Shown here: piece after piece, positions 21,360 through 28,802 of the stretch
Numbering within the stretch: the first letter of the stretch is position 1
Layout: each line of letters opens with the position of its first letter
Virus record (IMG/VR): IMGVR_UViG_3300031715_000001
Location: 1-64,000 of that record
Length of the DNA: 64,000 nt
Source of the DNA: a virus
Direction: 5' to 3' (one strand)
Position numbers and translations under genes: made by a program
The notes under the pieces: generated by a model
The model's input: only the letters and a program-made list of their open reading frames with translations
The model's database searches: none
Told to the model about the DNA's origin: nothing

Positions 21360-21686
21360 TCAATCTGTTCGCACGACATAAAAATATCGCACCGTGCCGA
21401 GGTGTTTACCTTTTCCACCGTTGCTCAGAACGCTTCGTCTCCACTTTTCTTCGTCGGCCTCCGCTACTATCAGCATTGGAGTCGGCGGCAAGATAACACC
21501 GTTAAGGCCCGTAAGCTCCATATGTCTATCAACCCCGCATTGTTCGCACGGATTACCGCAGACCGTTCCAACCTTATGTGGGCGATCAAATCCCCATACA
21601 AGATCGTCATCAGCAACAACGTCAGCACTCGGAGCGCGTACGGACGAAGCCGATCCATTTTCAACCGATGAGGAAAGCGTCGACAT
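21360..21686 (-). CDS. Hypothetical protein with a family C repeat at its N-terminus
   Basis: Start at ATG 21686 (MSTLSSSVENGSASSVRAPS), with GAGGGGGAT just upstream. The first 20 residues are nearly the same as in the 127-aa protein at 24340 (SSTEKGSASSVRAPSS) because both contain family C DNA. A four-Cys segment (VCGNPCEQCGV) follows, then a beta-rich end (KGKHLGTVRYFYVVRTD). Function unknown. Confidence 0.6.
   Translation of the reverse strand: MSTLSSSVENGSASSVRAPSADVVADDDLVWGFDRPHKVGTVCGNPCEQCGVDRHMELTGLNGVILPPTPMLIVAEADEEKWRRSVLSNGGKGKHLGTVRYFYVVRTD
21625..21684. repeat. Family C repeat, copy 2
   Basis: GGAGCGCGTACGGACGAAGC followed by CGATGAGGAAAGCGTCGAC. It is translated as the first residues of the gene at 21360-21686. 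Confidence 0.7.
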
Positions 21687-21696
21687 ATCATCCCCC

Positions 21697-22404
21697 TCAT
21701 GATCCCGGTGGTAAAGCAGCTTGCATTGCTGATAAAAGTGCTTGTACATTTACTCCTTGTGAAACAAGTGGAGATGTAATATTCACTCCAGATGAGTTAT
21801 ATGCTTGTCCAGTGGCAATGATGATCGCAATGGACTGCGCGGCCTGCCCATTAATCGACACCAACGCCTGCAAAGAATCGTTGACGTCTGGAGAAACCGG
21901 TCCTGCGAGTACAAAGGAAGGAGCTGCGGTAGGTGTGACCGGTGTAACCGCCGCCGTGAACGCAGTCTGGATCGCCTGAGAGACGCCTGAGATATTCAAT
22001 AGGGCGCTCATGGCCACGTCCGAGGCCGCTTGGAAATTGTCCTGGTAGTAGAGAATCACCCGAGCCGTGTAGGTCGAATTCGACGGCGTTGTTTGGGTAT
22101 CTCCGACGTAGCCCTGGAAGATTCGGATGTCGTCGTTGGCGTCGTACAGGCTTCCCGTCCCTCCGAGCTGATACTGAAGATAGACCAGATCGTCGGGTAA
22201 TAAGCCCAGGGCCGTCATCTCGGCTTCGGTGAAGCTTCCGCCTGGCCCTGAACCGGTACTCTGGGAATTCGTGGCGATCCCGAAGATTCCTGTCGGTTGT
22301 AAAGGTAATAGCTTGACTTGTGGAAAGAGGAAGTTCTTCACCTGATTCAGTGAACAGTTTTTGACTGCGTTGGGAGCCACTAAAGGCTCAATATTCGGAT
22401 TCAT
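21697..22404 (-). CDS. Structural-like hypothetical protein
   Basis: A 235-aa protein rich in Thr, Ser, Gly and Ala, lacking a signal peptide. Segments FTEAEMTALGLLPDDLVYLQ and DIRIFQGYVGDTQTTPSNST, then TARVILYYQDNFQAA, suggest a beta-sandwich. It resembles virion accessory proteins in composition but I recognise no family. The AAAGGAG site is 6 bp before the ATG, and family A copy 14 lies further upstream. Confidence 0.55.
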   Translation of the reverse strand: MNPNIEPLVAPNAVKNCSLNQVKNFLFPQVKLLPLQPTGIFGIATNSQSTGSGPGGSFTEAEMTALGLLPDDLVYLQYQLGGTGSLYDANDDIRIFQGYVGDTQTTPSNSTYTARVILYYQDNFQAASDVAMSALLNISGVSQAIQTAFTAAVTPVTPTAAPSFVLAGPVSPDVNDSLQALVSINGQAAQSIAIIIATGQAYNSSGVNITSPLVSQGVNVQALLSAMQAALPPGS

Positions 22405-22446
22405 TGATTACTCCTTTACTGAAACTTGTTCTCCACGGCTTTGGTT

Positions 22447-22485
22447 CGTTTCGTGCCCTCCTGACAACGGGCACGTTGGGAACTC
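22447..22485 (-). repeat. Family A palindromic element, copy 14
   Basis: The stem is GTGCCC/GGGCAC with loop GTTGTCAGGA and flanks TTCCCAAC and GAAACG. It follows the stop of the 190-aa gene almost directly. Confidence 0.85.
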
Positions 22486-22486
22486 G

Positions 22487-23059
22487 TCAGCGGAAGCTTG
22501 GCTCGTCCCAGCGCTCGACTACGAACATCTGGTCCGGCGCGGACTTAAGCCTCACGCCCAAGAACGGATCGATCTTTTCGCCCAGAGCCGCAACGTAGAA
22601 GGACACCTTATCGCCCAACTTCTCAACGATGGAATCGGCCGTCATCAATACTGGAAGTGGAACGATCTCGGGATAGAGCTGCGTCGAGAAAGATCCTGAG
22701 TCGCGGCTCCAACTATAGTCCCCGATACGGCGCCTCTCGGTGTCCTGCGTTCGAATCACATTTTGATCGCTGGCACGCAAGGGATACCAGTGCCACTCCC
22801 GTCTGGCGTCCTCCGCTTTCTTAGTCATGAAGGCTTCGACCTGGTCGAAATCGTAGATGCGCGCGCCTATTTCCTCGAGAACGGACACCAGCGCTCGCAC
22901 CCCCGTTCCAGAGATGGTGCGTACCCCTAATTTTGCCGCGAGCCTTTGGTGCTCCAGCAGTATGGAATCGTTCTCATCGTAGGTCGCGAGCGGTTTAGTT
23001 CGACGCAGACCGTCCTTAATGACTTCGCCGGTTTGGTCTTTTGATTTTGAAAATAACAT
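22487..23059 (-). CDS. Hypothetical phage protein
   Basis: ATG 23059 (MLFSKSKDQTGEVIKDGLRR) has AAGGAGAA 8 bp upstream and is preferred to 23077. The 190-aa protein contains LEEIGARIYDFDQVEAFMTK, EWHWYPLRASDQNV, IVPLPVLMTADSIVEKLGDK and FYVAALGEKIDPFLGVRL. The combination occurs in other bacterial hypotheticals but the function is unknown. Confidence 0.65.
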   Translation of the reverse strand: MLFSKSKDQTGEVIKDGLRRTKPLATYDENDSILLEHQRLAAKLGVRTISGTGVRALVSVLEEIGARIYDFDQVEAFMTKKAEDARREWHWYPLRASDQNVIRTQDTERRRIGDYSWSRDSGSFSTQLYPEIVPLPVLMTADSIVEKLGDKVSFYVAALGEKIDPFLGVRLKSAPDQMFVVERWDEPSFR

Positions 23060-23077
23060 TCGACGTTCTCCTTTCAA

Positions 23078-23144
23078 TTAAGCGAACTGCCGGGGCGTCG
23101 GCCCCTCTTCACCGCGCTGCAACTCCAGGGCAGCGCGAAACGTT
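23078..23144 (+). repeat. Family A palindromic element, copy 15
   Basis: The stem is GCGCTGC/GCAGCGC with loop AACTCCAGG; a second small stem GGGGC/GCCCC lies on the distal side. Antisense to the surrounding genes. Confidence 0.85.
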
Positions 23145-23165
23145 CCATAATTCCCTTCATAAGAT

Positions 23166-23408
23166 TTACCGATCCTCCGTATGAGCTAAAGGTCTTAGAG
23201 ATTCGGCAAGATGTTTGGCTAAGGCCTTCCGATCCGCCTCATCCAGTTTCAAATCCCGGCGGGCTGCTTCTGAGACTCCCCGCATGTATTCGTTGATAAC
23301 TTCCATGGCCTTTGATCCGCCTGCTTGCGGCCCAACGTGGTCACGTATTGCGATTACCTGCCTCTGCAGATCGTCCCAATGTGCCAGGGTTGCGAGGTCC
23401 CAGCTCAT
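23166..23408 (-). CDS. Small helical hypothetical protein
   Basis: An 80-aa helical protein (MSWDLATLAHWDDLQRQVIA, then LDEADRKALAKHLAESLRPL). Its ATG overlaps the stop of the upstream gene. No family recognised. Confidence 0.6.
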   Translation of the reverse strand: MSWDLATLAHWDDLQRQVIAIRDHVGPQAGGSKAMEVINEYMRGVSEAARRDLKLDEADRKALAKHLAESLRPLAHTEDR

Positions 23409-23890
23409 ACCATTACTTTTTCTGTAAGATCGGCATGATTATGTTTGGGTCCCTCAGACATACTTGCGGAACCCTGAGGCTGGCTCCCGCATTCTTCTGA
23501 GCGCAAGCTCGTGCGGGCCAGAGCTACCTCACCTGTTGGTTCGACCGGGGATTCACGTTCGATACTCTCGACCCAATAGGCGATCACGTTGCGGCTCAGC
23601 CTGTGCTCATTATTCAGGTGCACGATCATTTCATGCACTGTTGATGGGCACCAGAAACGGTCGCAATAAACGTTAGGGCATCTCGGTACTATGGTGGTCA
23701 GAATGGGAAAAATACGATAGACTTTGTCCCACTTGCTGCGACAGTCCCACCCCCACCCTTCGCGCGGAGCAACAGCCAGGAGCGCGGAGCCCAGAGCGCA
23801 ACTAGCGCCCGTTCGGTCAAACAAGACCCCGAACAATTGGGGTCCATTCAAAGCACCTAGCCTGATGGCCTCGCTTAATTTGAGATTCAT
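23405..23890 (-). CDS. Phage hypothetical protein with a family B repeat in its C-terminus
   Basis: The N-terminal part follows a phage family pattern: MNLKLSEAIRLGALNGPQLF, then CALGSALLAV. CPNVYCDRFWCPS and MIVHLNNEHRLSRNVIAYWV form a Cys cluster with the HLNxxHxWxxxxIAxWV motif. The last 40 residues (EVALARTSLRSEECGSQPQG) are produced by family B copy 1 read in frame. Function unknown. Confidence 0.65.
   Translation of the reverse strand: MNLKLSEAIRLGALNGPQLFGVLFDRTGASCALGSALLAVAPREGWGWDCRSKWDKVYRIFPILTTIVPRCPNVYCDRFWCPSTVHEMIVHLNNEHRLSRNVIAYWVESIERESPVEPTGEVALARTSLRSEECGSQPQGSASMSEGPKHNHADLTEKVMV
23447..23530. repeat. Family B repeat, copy 1 (with inserted hairpin)
   Basis: GTCCCTCAGACA ... 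CCCTGAGGCTGGCTC, then an inserted CCGCA...TGCGG hairpin, then CAGAGCTACCTCA. The insertion is absent from copies 2-4. Confidence 0.65.
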
Positions 23891-24174
23891 AAAGTCCTTT
23901 CTGTCTTTTCGGGTATGCCAGGGGCATCCAGGACACGCGTGGTCAAGGGTCCCAACAAAAAAGAATCTTGCATATACTTAAGGAATCCAATAGCAGCCCG
24001 TGATTTAGCTAATTCAACAATGGGCAGCTTTTTCAATTTCACTTCGATCTTTCTCAAAGCCTCTTCAGAAACCAGTTGCAGCAATACCAGACCTATCCCG
24101 CATAGTTCCAGATGATTCCCGCACAGTGAACACTTGTCGAGATGCTGTTGAAATAGGTCAGTCCGGGTAGTCAT
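23887..24174 (-). CDS. Small protein with CxxC motif
   Basis: ATG 24174 (MTTRTDLFQQHLDKCSLCGN) is preferred to the open frame from 24309. A CSLCGNHLELCG segment offers three or four zinc ligands, followed by a helical part (LLQLVSEEALRKIEVKLKKL). It overlaps the 61-aa gene by 17 bp in another frame. Function unknown. Confidence 0.6.
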   Translation of the reverse strand: MTTRTDLFQQHLDKCSLCGNHLELCGIGLVLLQLVSEEALRKIEVKLKKLPIVELAKSRAAIGFLKYMQDSFLLGPLTTRVLDAPGIPEKTERTL

Positions 24175-24343
24175 AATCGTAAGTTCTCTCTGCTGCTTTT
24201 GCTTTGGTCTTTTCCTGTGACTTCGATGCGTGGTTTTTCGTGGCGCGGGATACGGGCTTCGGTGATTCCATGGAGAGGCTCGGTTCGTAATCCTGGCTCG
24301 GCATGGCATATCGGACTGGTGAGGGCTGTACGGTGTGAGTCAT
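24158..24343 (-). CDS. 61-aa basic, Pro/Ser-rich protein
   Basis: The start overlaps the preceding stop (ATGA), which supports translation. MTHTVQPSPVRYAMPSQDYE is followed by a basic helix-poor stretch and ends TYDYDYPD. It looks disordered. Unknown function. Confidence 0.5.
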   Translation of the reverse strand: MTHTVQPSPVRYAMPSQDYEPSLSMESPKPVSRATKNHASKSQEKTKAKAAERTYDYDYPD

Positions 24344-24723
24344 TCGGCTATCACCTTGTAGAAATATCGATAGCGCTGTATGTCGATCAAGCGCTTGTAG
24401 AAATATCGATAGCGCTGTATGTCGATCAAGCGCCTGGGTTCGGGCAAGGACTTGGGATAGAAGCGTTCAATCTGAGCAATGAACTCAGAGGCAGTGGCCT
24501 CTCCCACAACGACCGTCGGATGATGGAGACGGCCCAACACATTGTTGAGACCTGGAAGCACTTGCTTGATTGAAGCCTCCTTGTGTCCGGCTACCACGAT
24601 GTGCCCCTGCTCTTCCATTACCCACTGAGCCATCTCTTCGGGACTGCTCGGAGCGCGCACGGACGAAGCCGAACCTTTCTCGGTCGATGATGCAAGCGTC
24701 AAACTATGAGCAGTATCTTTCAT
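24340..24723 (-). CDS. Hypothetical protein with family C N-terminus and a 39-bp duplication at its C-terminus
   Basis: The first residues (SSTEKGSASSVRAPSS) come from family C copy 3. The middle EEMAQWVMEEQGHIVVAGHK is a small alpha/beta unit. The C-terminus repeats RLIDIQRYRYFYK twice in tandem, produced by an exact 39-bp DNA duplication (24355-24393 and 24394-24432), which looks recent. Function unknown; coupled to the 61-aa gene. Confidence 0.6.
   Translation of the reverse strand: MKDTAHSLTLASSTEKGSASSVRAPSSPEEMAQWVMEEQGHIVVAGHKEASIKQVLPGLNNVLGRLHHPTVVVGEATASEFIAQIERFYPKSLPEPRRLIDIQRYRYFYKRLIDIQRYRYFYKVIAE
24355..24432. repeat. Exact 39-bp tandem duplication
   Basis: The unit starts CTTGTAGAAATATCGATAGC and is repeated once without change. 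It preserves the frame and adds 13 residues. Confidence 0.95.
24645..24704. repeat. Family C repeat, copy 3
   Basis: GGAGCGCGCACGGACGAAGC followed by CGATGATGCAAGCGTCAAAC. Translated as the N-terminus of the gene at 24340-24723. Confidence 0.7.
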
Positions 24724-24727
24724 GCAG

Positions 24728-25147
24728 TCATGCTCTTTTCCTCAATTTATTAACACCTGTGGAAATAACAGACTTCTTATTCGGTATGGCAGTCACATTC
24801 CTCGATCTAACAGTTAGTACCCGTTGAACAACTGAAATGAAGTACTGGAGATCATTCGTCTTCACGATCACGCCCTTAGCCGGATCAGCCGGTCGAATAG
24901 TCTCCCATCTCAGTACGTAAAGTTCATCCACGTGACTCACTCGGCCATACCAACAAAGTTGAGAGGATGCGTCCAGGCGCACACACTTCCTCGGGTGCTT
25001 CAATAGTTTCTCTATTTCCACCGTGACTAAATCAATCTGCGGTTTCATTGCCTTACTTACACTGAGACCCTTGCTCCGTCTCGTGCCCTCCTGGAGCACG
25101 GGCACGTTGGGGATCAGGTCTCGACCTATTGGCTGGTTCATGGCCAT
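24728..25147 (-). CDS. Hypothetical protein with palindrome-derived N-terminus
   Basis: ATG 25147 lies 5 bp after the previous stop with GAAAGAG upstream; in that case residues 10-27 (LIPNVPVLQEGTRRSKGL) are encoded by family A copy 16. ATG 25048 (MKPQIDLVTVEIEKLLKHPR) would exclude the element. The remainder is a small beta-rich domain (CWYGRVSHVDELYVLRWETI) with a basic end. Unknown family. Confidence 0.55.
   Translation of the reverse strand: MAMNQPIGRDLIPNVPVLQEGTRRSKGLSVSKAMKPQIDLVTVEIEKLLKHPRKCVRLDASSQLCWYGRVSHVDELYVLRWETIRPADPAKGVIVKTNDLQYFISVVQRVLTVRSRNVTAIPNKKSVISTGVNKLRKRA
25075..25114 (-). repeat. Family A palindromic element, copy 16
   Basis: The stem is GTGCCC/GGGCAC, with an 11-nt loop GTGCTCCAGGA and flanks ATCCCCAAC and GAGACGGAG. 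It is in frame in the gene at 24728. Confidence 0.85.
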
Positions 25148-25152
25148 CTCTT

Positions 25153-25581
25153 TCAGGGCCGTCCACTGCTGCGCGCCATCATTCGCTCGGTTTTCGGACC
25201 GCCGTTCAGGCGCACATTGATACCGCGTGCTATTTGCTTGCCAAGGTCGGTCAGCGAGAATAGATATTTGGTATCGTGACGGTCCCGGTCAGTCGTTAGC
25301 CGTTCCAGATCGTGCATTGCCTGATGCACCTTCACCTCATCCTTCAAAATAAAGCCCGCCTTCGCCCGCTTCCAACATTCACTGATCTTAAGTGCGGTGT
25401 CCTTTTCCTCGCTCAATTCGGTACGCCGCAAGATGCCAAGTTCCGCCAAAGCATTGCAGTGGTAATCGCCTGGCATAGGCTTGCCGGCGACCGTGAGACG
25501 AATAATCCATCGGGTCTCTTCGACCGACAGTCGGATCGGTGTCGTTTCAATTGGTGACTCGTTCTTCGTTTCGTTTTTCAC
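25153..25581 (-). CDS. Hypothetical protein, possibly winged-helix
   Basis: A 142-aa protein. IRLSVEETRWIIRLTVAGKP, ALAELGILRRTEL and a late KYLFSLTDLGKQIARGINV suggest helices with a wing, as in small regulators whose end reads LTxxG. No firm family. AAGGAG lies before the ATG. Confidence 0.55.
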   Translation of the reverse strand: MKNETKNESPIETTPIRLSVEETRWIIRLTVAGKPMPGDYHCNALAELGILRRTELSEEKDTALKISECWKRAKAGFILKDEVKVHQAMHDLERLTTDRDRHDTKYLFSLTDLGKQIARGINVRLNGGPKTERMMARSSGRP

Positions 25582-25596
25582 GGTTTGGCTCCTTCA

Positions 25597-25667
25597 CAAA
25601 TAAACGGACTACCGGGGAACCCACCCCCTCCTCACCGCGCCCGTTGACAGGAGGGCGCGAAACGGAA
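25597..25667 (+). repeat. Family A palindromic element, copy 17 (clear full-length example)
   Basis: AAATAAACGGACTACCGGGG ... CTCCTCACC, then stem GCGCCC/GGGCGC with loop GTTGACAGGA and end GAAACGGAAT. Antisense to neighbouring genes. Confidence 0.9.
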
Positions 25668-25673
25668 TAACAT

Positions 25674-25919
25674 TCACTGCTGACTTTCCGTAATTACCGG
25701 TTCATTGGTTAAATCCGAACTTTTGACTGCTCTAAACACTGGCTTCTCTATCGATTCATAAATGACTGCTTCAGTACCATCTGGTTGTGGAGTACCGTCT
25801 ACTTCTTTCCTGACCCTTATACGGCACCATTCCTTTAATAGATCGAGTCTTTCGCCGAAGCTCTGATAAGGCTTACCCGATGCTCCGTTGGTATATTGAA
25901 TTACAGCGCGGTATTTCAT
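25674..25919 (-). CDS. Small hypothetical protein
   Basis: An 81-aa protein (MKYRAVIQYTNGASGKPYQS, then WCRIRVRKEVDG) that looks like a small beta-alpha-beta fold. ATGA overlap with the methyltransferase stop. Family not recognised. Confidence 0.6.
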   Translation of the reverse strand: MKYRAVIQYTNGASGKPYQSFGERLDLLKEWCRIRVRKEVDGTPQPDGTEAVIYESIEKPVFRAVKSSDLTNEPVITESQQ

Positions 25920-27304
25920 GATTTGATCTCCAAGGTTTTGCCAAGGAGTCCCTCAGACAATCTGGAACGACCCTGAAGCTGGCTCAGAGCTACTTCATCC
26001 GTCGGCGTGCAATCGGTTTCGGTACCGAACAGCACATCCTGTCTCAGCCGCTTGATCGACATTGTGAGATACCGCTCGTTCAATTCGATCCCAATGCAAC
26101 GCCGCCCATTTTGTTTGGACACCAGGGCCGTAGTCGCCGCACCCGAGAACGGATCCAAGATCGTTCCGCCTACCGGGCAACCGGCCAGGACGCAGGGCAG
26201 GATCAGCGCGGGCGGGTATGTCGCGAAGTGGGCTTCCGGAAAGGGATACGTCGGCACGACCCAGACTGACCGCTTGTTACGGTACTCAACCACGTCCTTA
26301 ACAGCGGCACTGAATGATTCGTTTTGACGTATCCCACTTCCCGGCTCGGCGCACTTGGGATTAACGCCTGAGGGGCGCGCGAACTTCGATCCTGGTTTAT
26401 TTGTCGCGATGGTCTGACTACCAGGACCGCCATCCGCCCACTTGTGAGTGTCGCTGCGACCTCGTGCATAGCGTGCGTGTGTGTCATCGGAGGCTTGTTC
26501 CTTGATCGCATCAGCGTCGTAAAAATACCGTTCGCTCTTCGCCAGAAGAAAGATCTGCTCATGCGTTTTGGTCGGCCGATCAAGCACGCTTTCGGGAAGC
26601 GGATTGGGCTTGTGCCAGATGATCTCAGAACGAAGCCACCAGCCATCCTCCTGGAGCGCCAGAGCAGCACGCCAGGGAATACCGAGCAGGTCTTTAGGTT
26701 TTATCCCCGGCGCACCCGCCCATTTTCGGCGCACGGCTGTCCATGATGGGACGCTACCGTCAGCGCTTCGTGTATGCTTACCAGTGTTCGCTCCGCCCCC
26801 GCCCCATTTGTCCGAATTGCAGAACGTGTCACCCAAATTGAGCCATAGCGTCCCATCGTTCCGTAATACCCTCCGCACCTCGCGAAAGATCCCCACCAGG
26901 CGCTCAATGTATTCAGGGTAGGTTCGCTCCAGCCCGAGTTGCCGGTCGACGCGCTGGGCTCCGCATTTGCGGCATTCATCCTTGTAAACGGCCTGGGCGG
27001 TGAATGTCCGATCCGCCCGTTGCCCACTCGTGCCTTGCGTCCCGTGGTTGTAGACGTGATCACAATCCGGGAGTCCTCCCATCCATTCGGCCGTGCCGTA
27101 ATCCCGAAGTCCAAAATACGGAGGGCTCGTTATGCAGCAATGCACGCTCTCATCGGGCAAGCGGCGCAACACGTCCAGTGCGTCTCCGAGATAGAGGGTC
27201 ACGCCGGAATGCTCGTAGTAAGGAGCGAGTACACGTCCGTCCGCACGCTGGTCAAGTAGGTCTGAGCCAGCTTCAGGGACGCGAGAGTGTGTCTGTGGGA
27301 CCAA
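25916..27304 (-). CDS. Site-specific DNA methyltransferase (N4-cytosine/N6-adenine type)
   Basis: The order of motifs is that of a beta-class amino-methyltransferase: catalytic motif IV ITSPPYFGLRDYG at about residues 58-70, and the AdoMet motif I DPFSGAATTALVSKQNGRRC with GIELNERYL near the C-terminus. SPPY motifs fit N4-cytosine enzymes best. At 462 aa it has a sizeable target-recognition insert (KWGGGGANTGKHTRSADGS region). No cognate restriction gene is adjacent, so self-protection or anti-restriction is likely. Both ends contain family B sequence in frame (PEAGSDLLD near the start, LSQLQGRSRLSEG near the end). Confidence 0.92.
   Translation of the reverse strand: MVPQTHSRVPEAGSDLLDQRADGRVLAPYYEHSGVTLYLGDALDVLRRLPDESVHCCITSPPYFGLRDYGTAEWMGGLPDCDHVYNHGTQGTSGQRADRTFTAQAVYKDECRKCGAQRVDRQLGLERTYPEYIERLVGIFREVRRVLRNDGTLWLNLGDTFCNSDKWGGGGANTGKHTRSADGSVPSWTAVRRKWAGAPGIKPKDLLGIPWRAALALQEDGWWLRSEIIWHKPNPLPESVLDRPTKTHEQIFLLAKSERYFYDADAIKEQASDDTHARYARGRSDTHKWADGGPGSQTIATNKPGSKFARPSGVNPKCAEPGSGIRQNESFSAAVKDVVEYRNKRSVWVVPTYPFPEAHFATYPPALILPCVLAGCPVGGTILDPFSGAATTALVSKQNGRRCIGIELNERYLTMSIKRLRQDVLFGTETDCTPTDEVALSQLQGRSRLSEGLLGKTLEIKS
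25941..25998. repeat. Family B repeat, copy 2
   Basis: GGAGTCCCTCAGACAATCTG ... CCCTGAAGCTGGCTCAGAGC. It forms the C-terminal coding part of the methyltransferase. Confidence 0.75.
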
Positions 27305-27306
27305 AA
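27253..27306. repeat. Family B repeat, copy 3 (inverted)
   Basis: Reverse orientation of the unit: GGTCTGAGCCAGCTTCAGGG followed by TGTGTCTGTGGGACC. It lies in the first codons of the methyltransferase. Confidence 0.7.
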
Positions 27307-27311
27307 TATAA

Positions 27312-28802
27312 TTAGCCTTCTCTTACTTGGAATCTCCGCATAAGTTCTGTAAACGCAAGCGCTGCCTGAAGAGGTACGACCGCAAGTCCCAAGCAGCGAA
27401 GCTGATCGGTTCTTTCCTGGTCCACCACCAGGGAAAGCCCATGTGCCATGCATCGAAAGCCGGGTTCAACCGCAGGGTAGAGCCAACGCGCGTCTCGTCC
27501 AATTTCCGCCCATGCTTCAGCATCCGAGTCCTTAGCGATTCGAAACGCTCTACCGTCAACGCAGGTAAACCACGGGGTATCGCCTCCGTTAACGTGCCTT
27601 CGCTCGTGCCATGCGCCTTGTCCGGGCGGGAAAAGTCGATGGCTTGCGTCGTAAGGCTCTCCTGGTTCTGTCGGCTGGCCATTCCTTCCGGACGGGATTG
27701 GTAGCCTTGACGCGCTTCCGTCGAGGTTGGCGCTGCCCAGTTCTGTGTCTGCTCCCGAAGATTCGGCCCCATTACTCCGTTGCTGCGCGTGCTGGTATTG
27801 GCGTCCGCTGTCGCCCAATTCCGAACCTGTCCGGTCAGGCTGTCTCCCTCGGATCTCGGATGGTTCCCGCAACTCTCGGCATCCTCCGATCGCGGCGCTG
27901 ACCACTTCACTACTTCGTCCGTCAGGTTCCGGCCTCCGTGCTCCGTTCCGTACCGGCCCACCCGATCCCGATTCCCCGGAGCCATGTCGTGCGCTTGGGG
28001 CGTGCTCCAGTGCCGGGTCTGTGATTCCAGGTCGACTTGCCGCTTCCCCGTGGCCGTTGCGCCCTTCGCCTCCACGTCCTCCCTGGACATCACGCGTCCG
28101 CCGTTCGGAGCGTTCGCCGTCGCCCAAGCCTTGGTCGCGATCGCCAGCGGGACGCCCGCGCCATTGCCGTTGCAGCCCTTCTCCTTGAGCGCAGCCTGCC
28201 GCGCATACCAGCTCTCCGGGCGCTCCCCATCGTTCATCTGTGCGGCCCCGCTCGCGGGCCAGAATGAACGTCCTGTTTCTCTCCTGGGCGGCGCCCACGT
28301 CGGACGCTCGAAAAGTAATCCACTCCGCATCGAACCCGAGTTCGGAAAGCGCTCCAAGAACAAACCACAGCCCCGCTGGTAAAACCCAGCTAGGTTCTTC
28401 GTCGTCGGAGTGGGGAACAAGGATTCCTGAGACGTTCTCCACAAACACCCATCCGGGTCGAACGTCGCGAATGATCCGTGCGAACTCAAACCAGAGACCG
28501 GATGCGGTTTCCGCAGTGATTCCTTTTCGATCACCGGCCACGGATAAATCGGTGCACGGGAAACCACCGCAGATGAGGTCGATTTCACCGCGCCATTCCG
28601 ATCCATCGAAAGTGCGGACATCAGACCAGATCGGAGCGTCGTCAATTGACCCTTCCTGAATACGCGTAACCAAAAGCTCGACGGCTTTAATTTCGTTCTC
28701 CACGTAACAGACTGAGCGAACATTTGAGCCAAGCGCGATTCTGAGTCCGAGGTCCAGTCCGGCAGTACCTCCGGTGAACAGGCTGAGGGCACGTAGAGCC
28801 AC
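27312..28802 (-). CDS. C5-cytosine DNA methyltransferase (Dcm-type), overprinted
   Basis: Motif I ALSLFTGGTAGLDLGL, motif IV GGFPCTDLSVAG with the catalytic Cys, motif VI VFVENVSG, motif VIII AAQERNRTF, and a C-terminal LRCLGLAVVPLQAALAF (motif X type) are all present. The middle third is low-complexity (G/R/E/D-rich) where the target-recognition region would be, which fits selection on another frame. Starts with GTG at 28802, overlapping the ATG of the frame-shifted ORF at 28804 (ATGTG); a single AAGGAGGGG lies upstream. It ends 11 bp after that ORF. Confidence 0.88.
   Translation of the reverse strand: MALRALSLFTGGTAGLDLGLRIALGSNVRSVCYVENEIKAVELLVTRIQEGSIDDAPIWSDVRTFDGSEWRGEIDLICGGFPCTDLSVAGDRKGITAETASGLWFEFARIIRDVRPGWVFVENVSGILVPHSDDEEPSWVLPAGLWFVLGALSELGFDAEWITFRASDVGAAQERNRTFILARERGRTDERWGAPGELVCAAGCAQGEGLQRQWRGRPAGDRDQGLGDGERSERRTRDVQGGRGGEGRNGHGEAASRPGITDPALEHAPSARHGSGESGSGGPVRNGARRPEPDGRSSEVVSAAIGGCRELREPSEIRGRQPDRTGSELGDSGRQYQHAQQRSNGAESSGADTELGSANLDGSASRLPIPSGRNGQPTEPGEPYDASHRLFPPGQGAWHERRHVNGGDTPWFTCVDGRAFRIAKDSDAEAWAEIGRDARWLYPAVEPGFRCMAHGLSLVVDQERTDQLRCLGLAVVPLQAALAFTELMRRFQVREG

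Noticed and set aside
27727-28382. Open frames on the + strand inside the methyltransferase locus (153 and 200 aa)
   Set aside because: Low-complexity Arg/Pro/Ser translations caused by GC-rich codon bias; no recognisable signature or start context.
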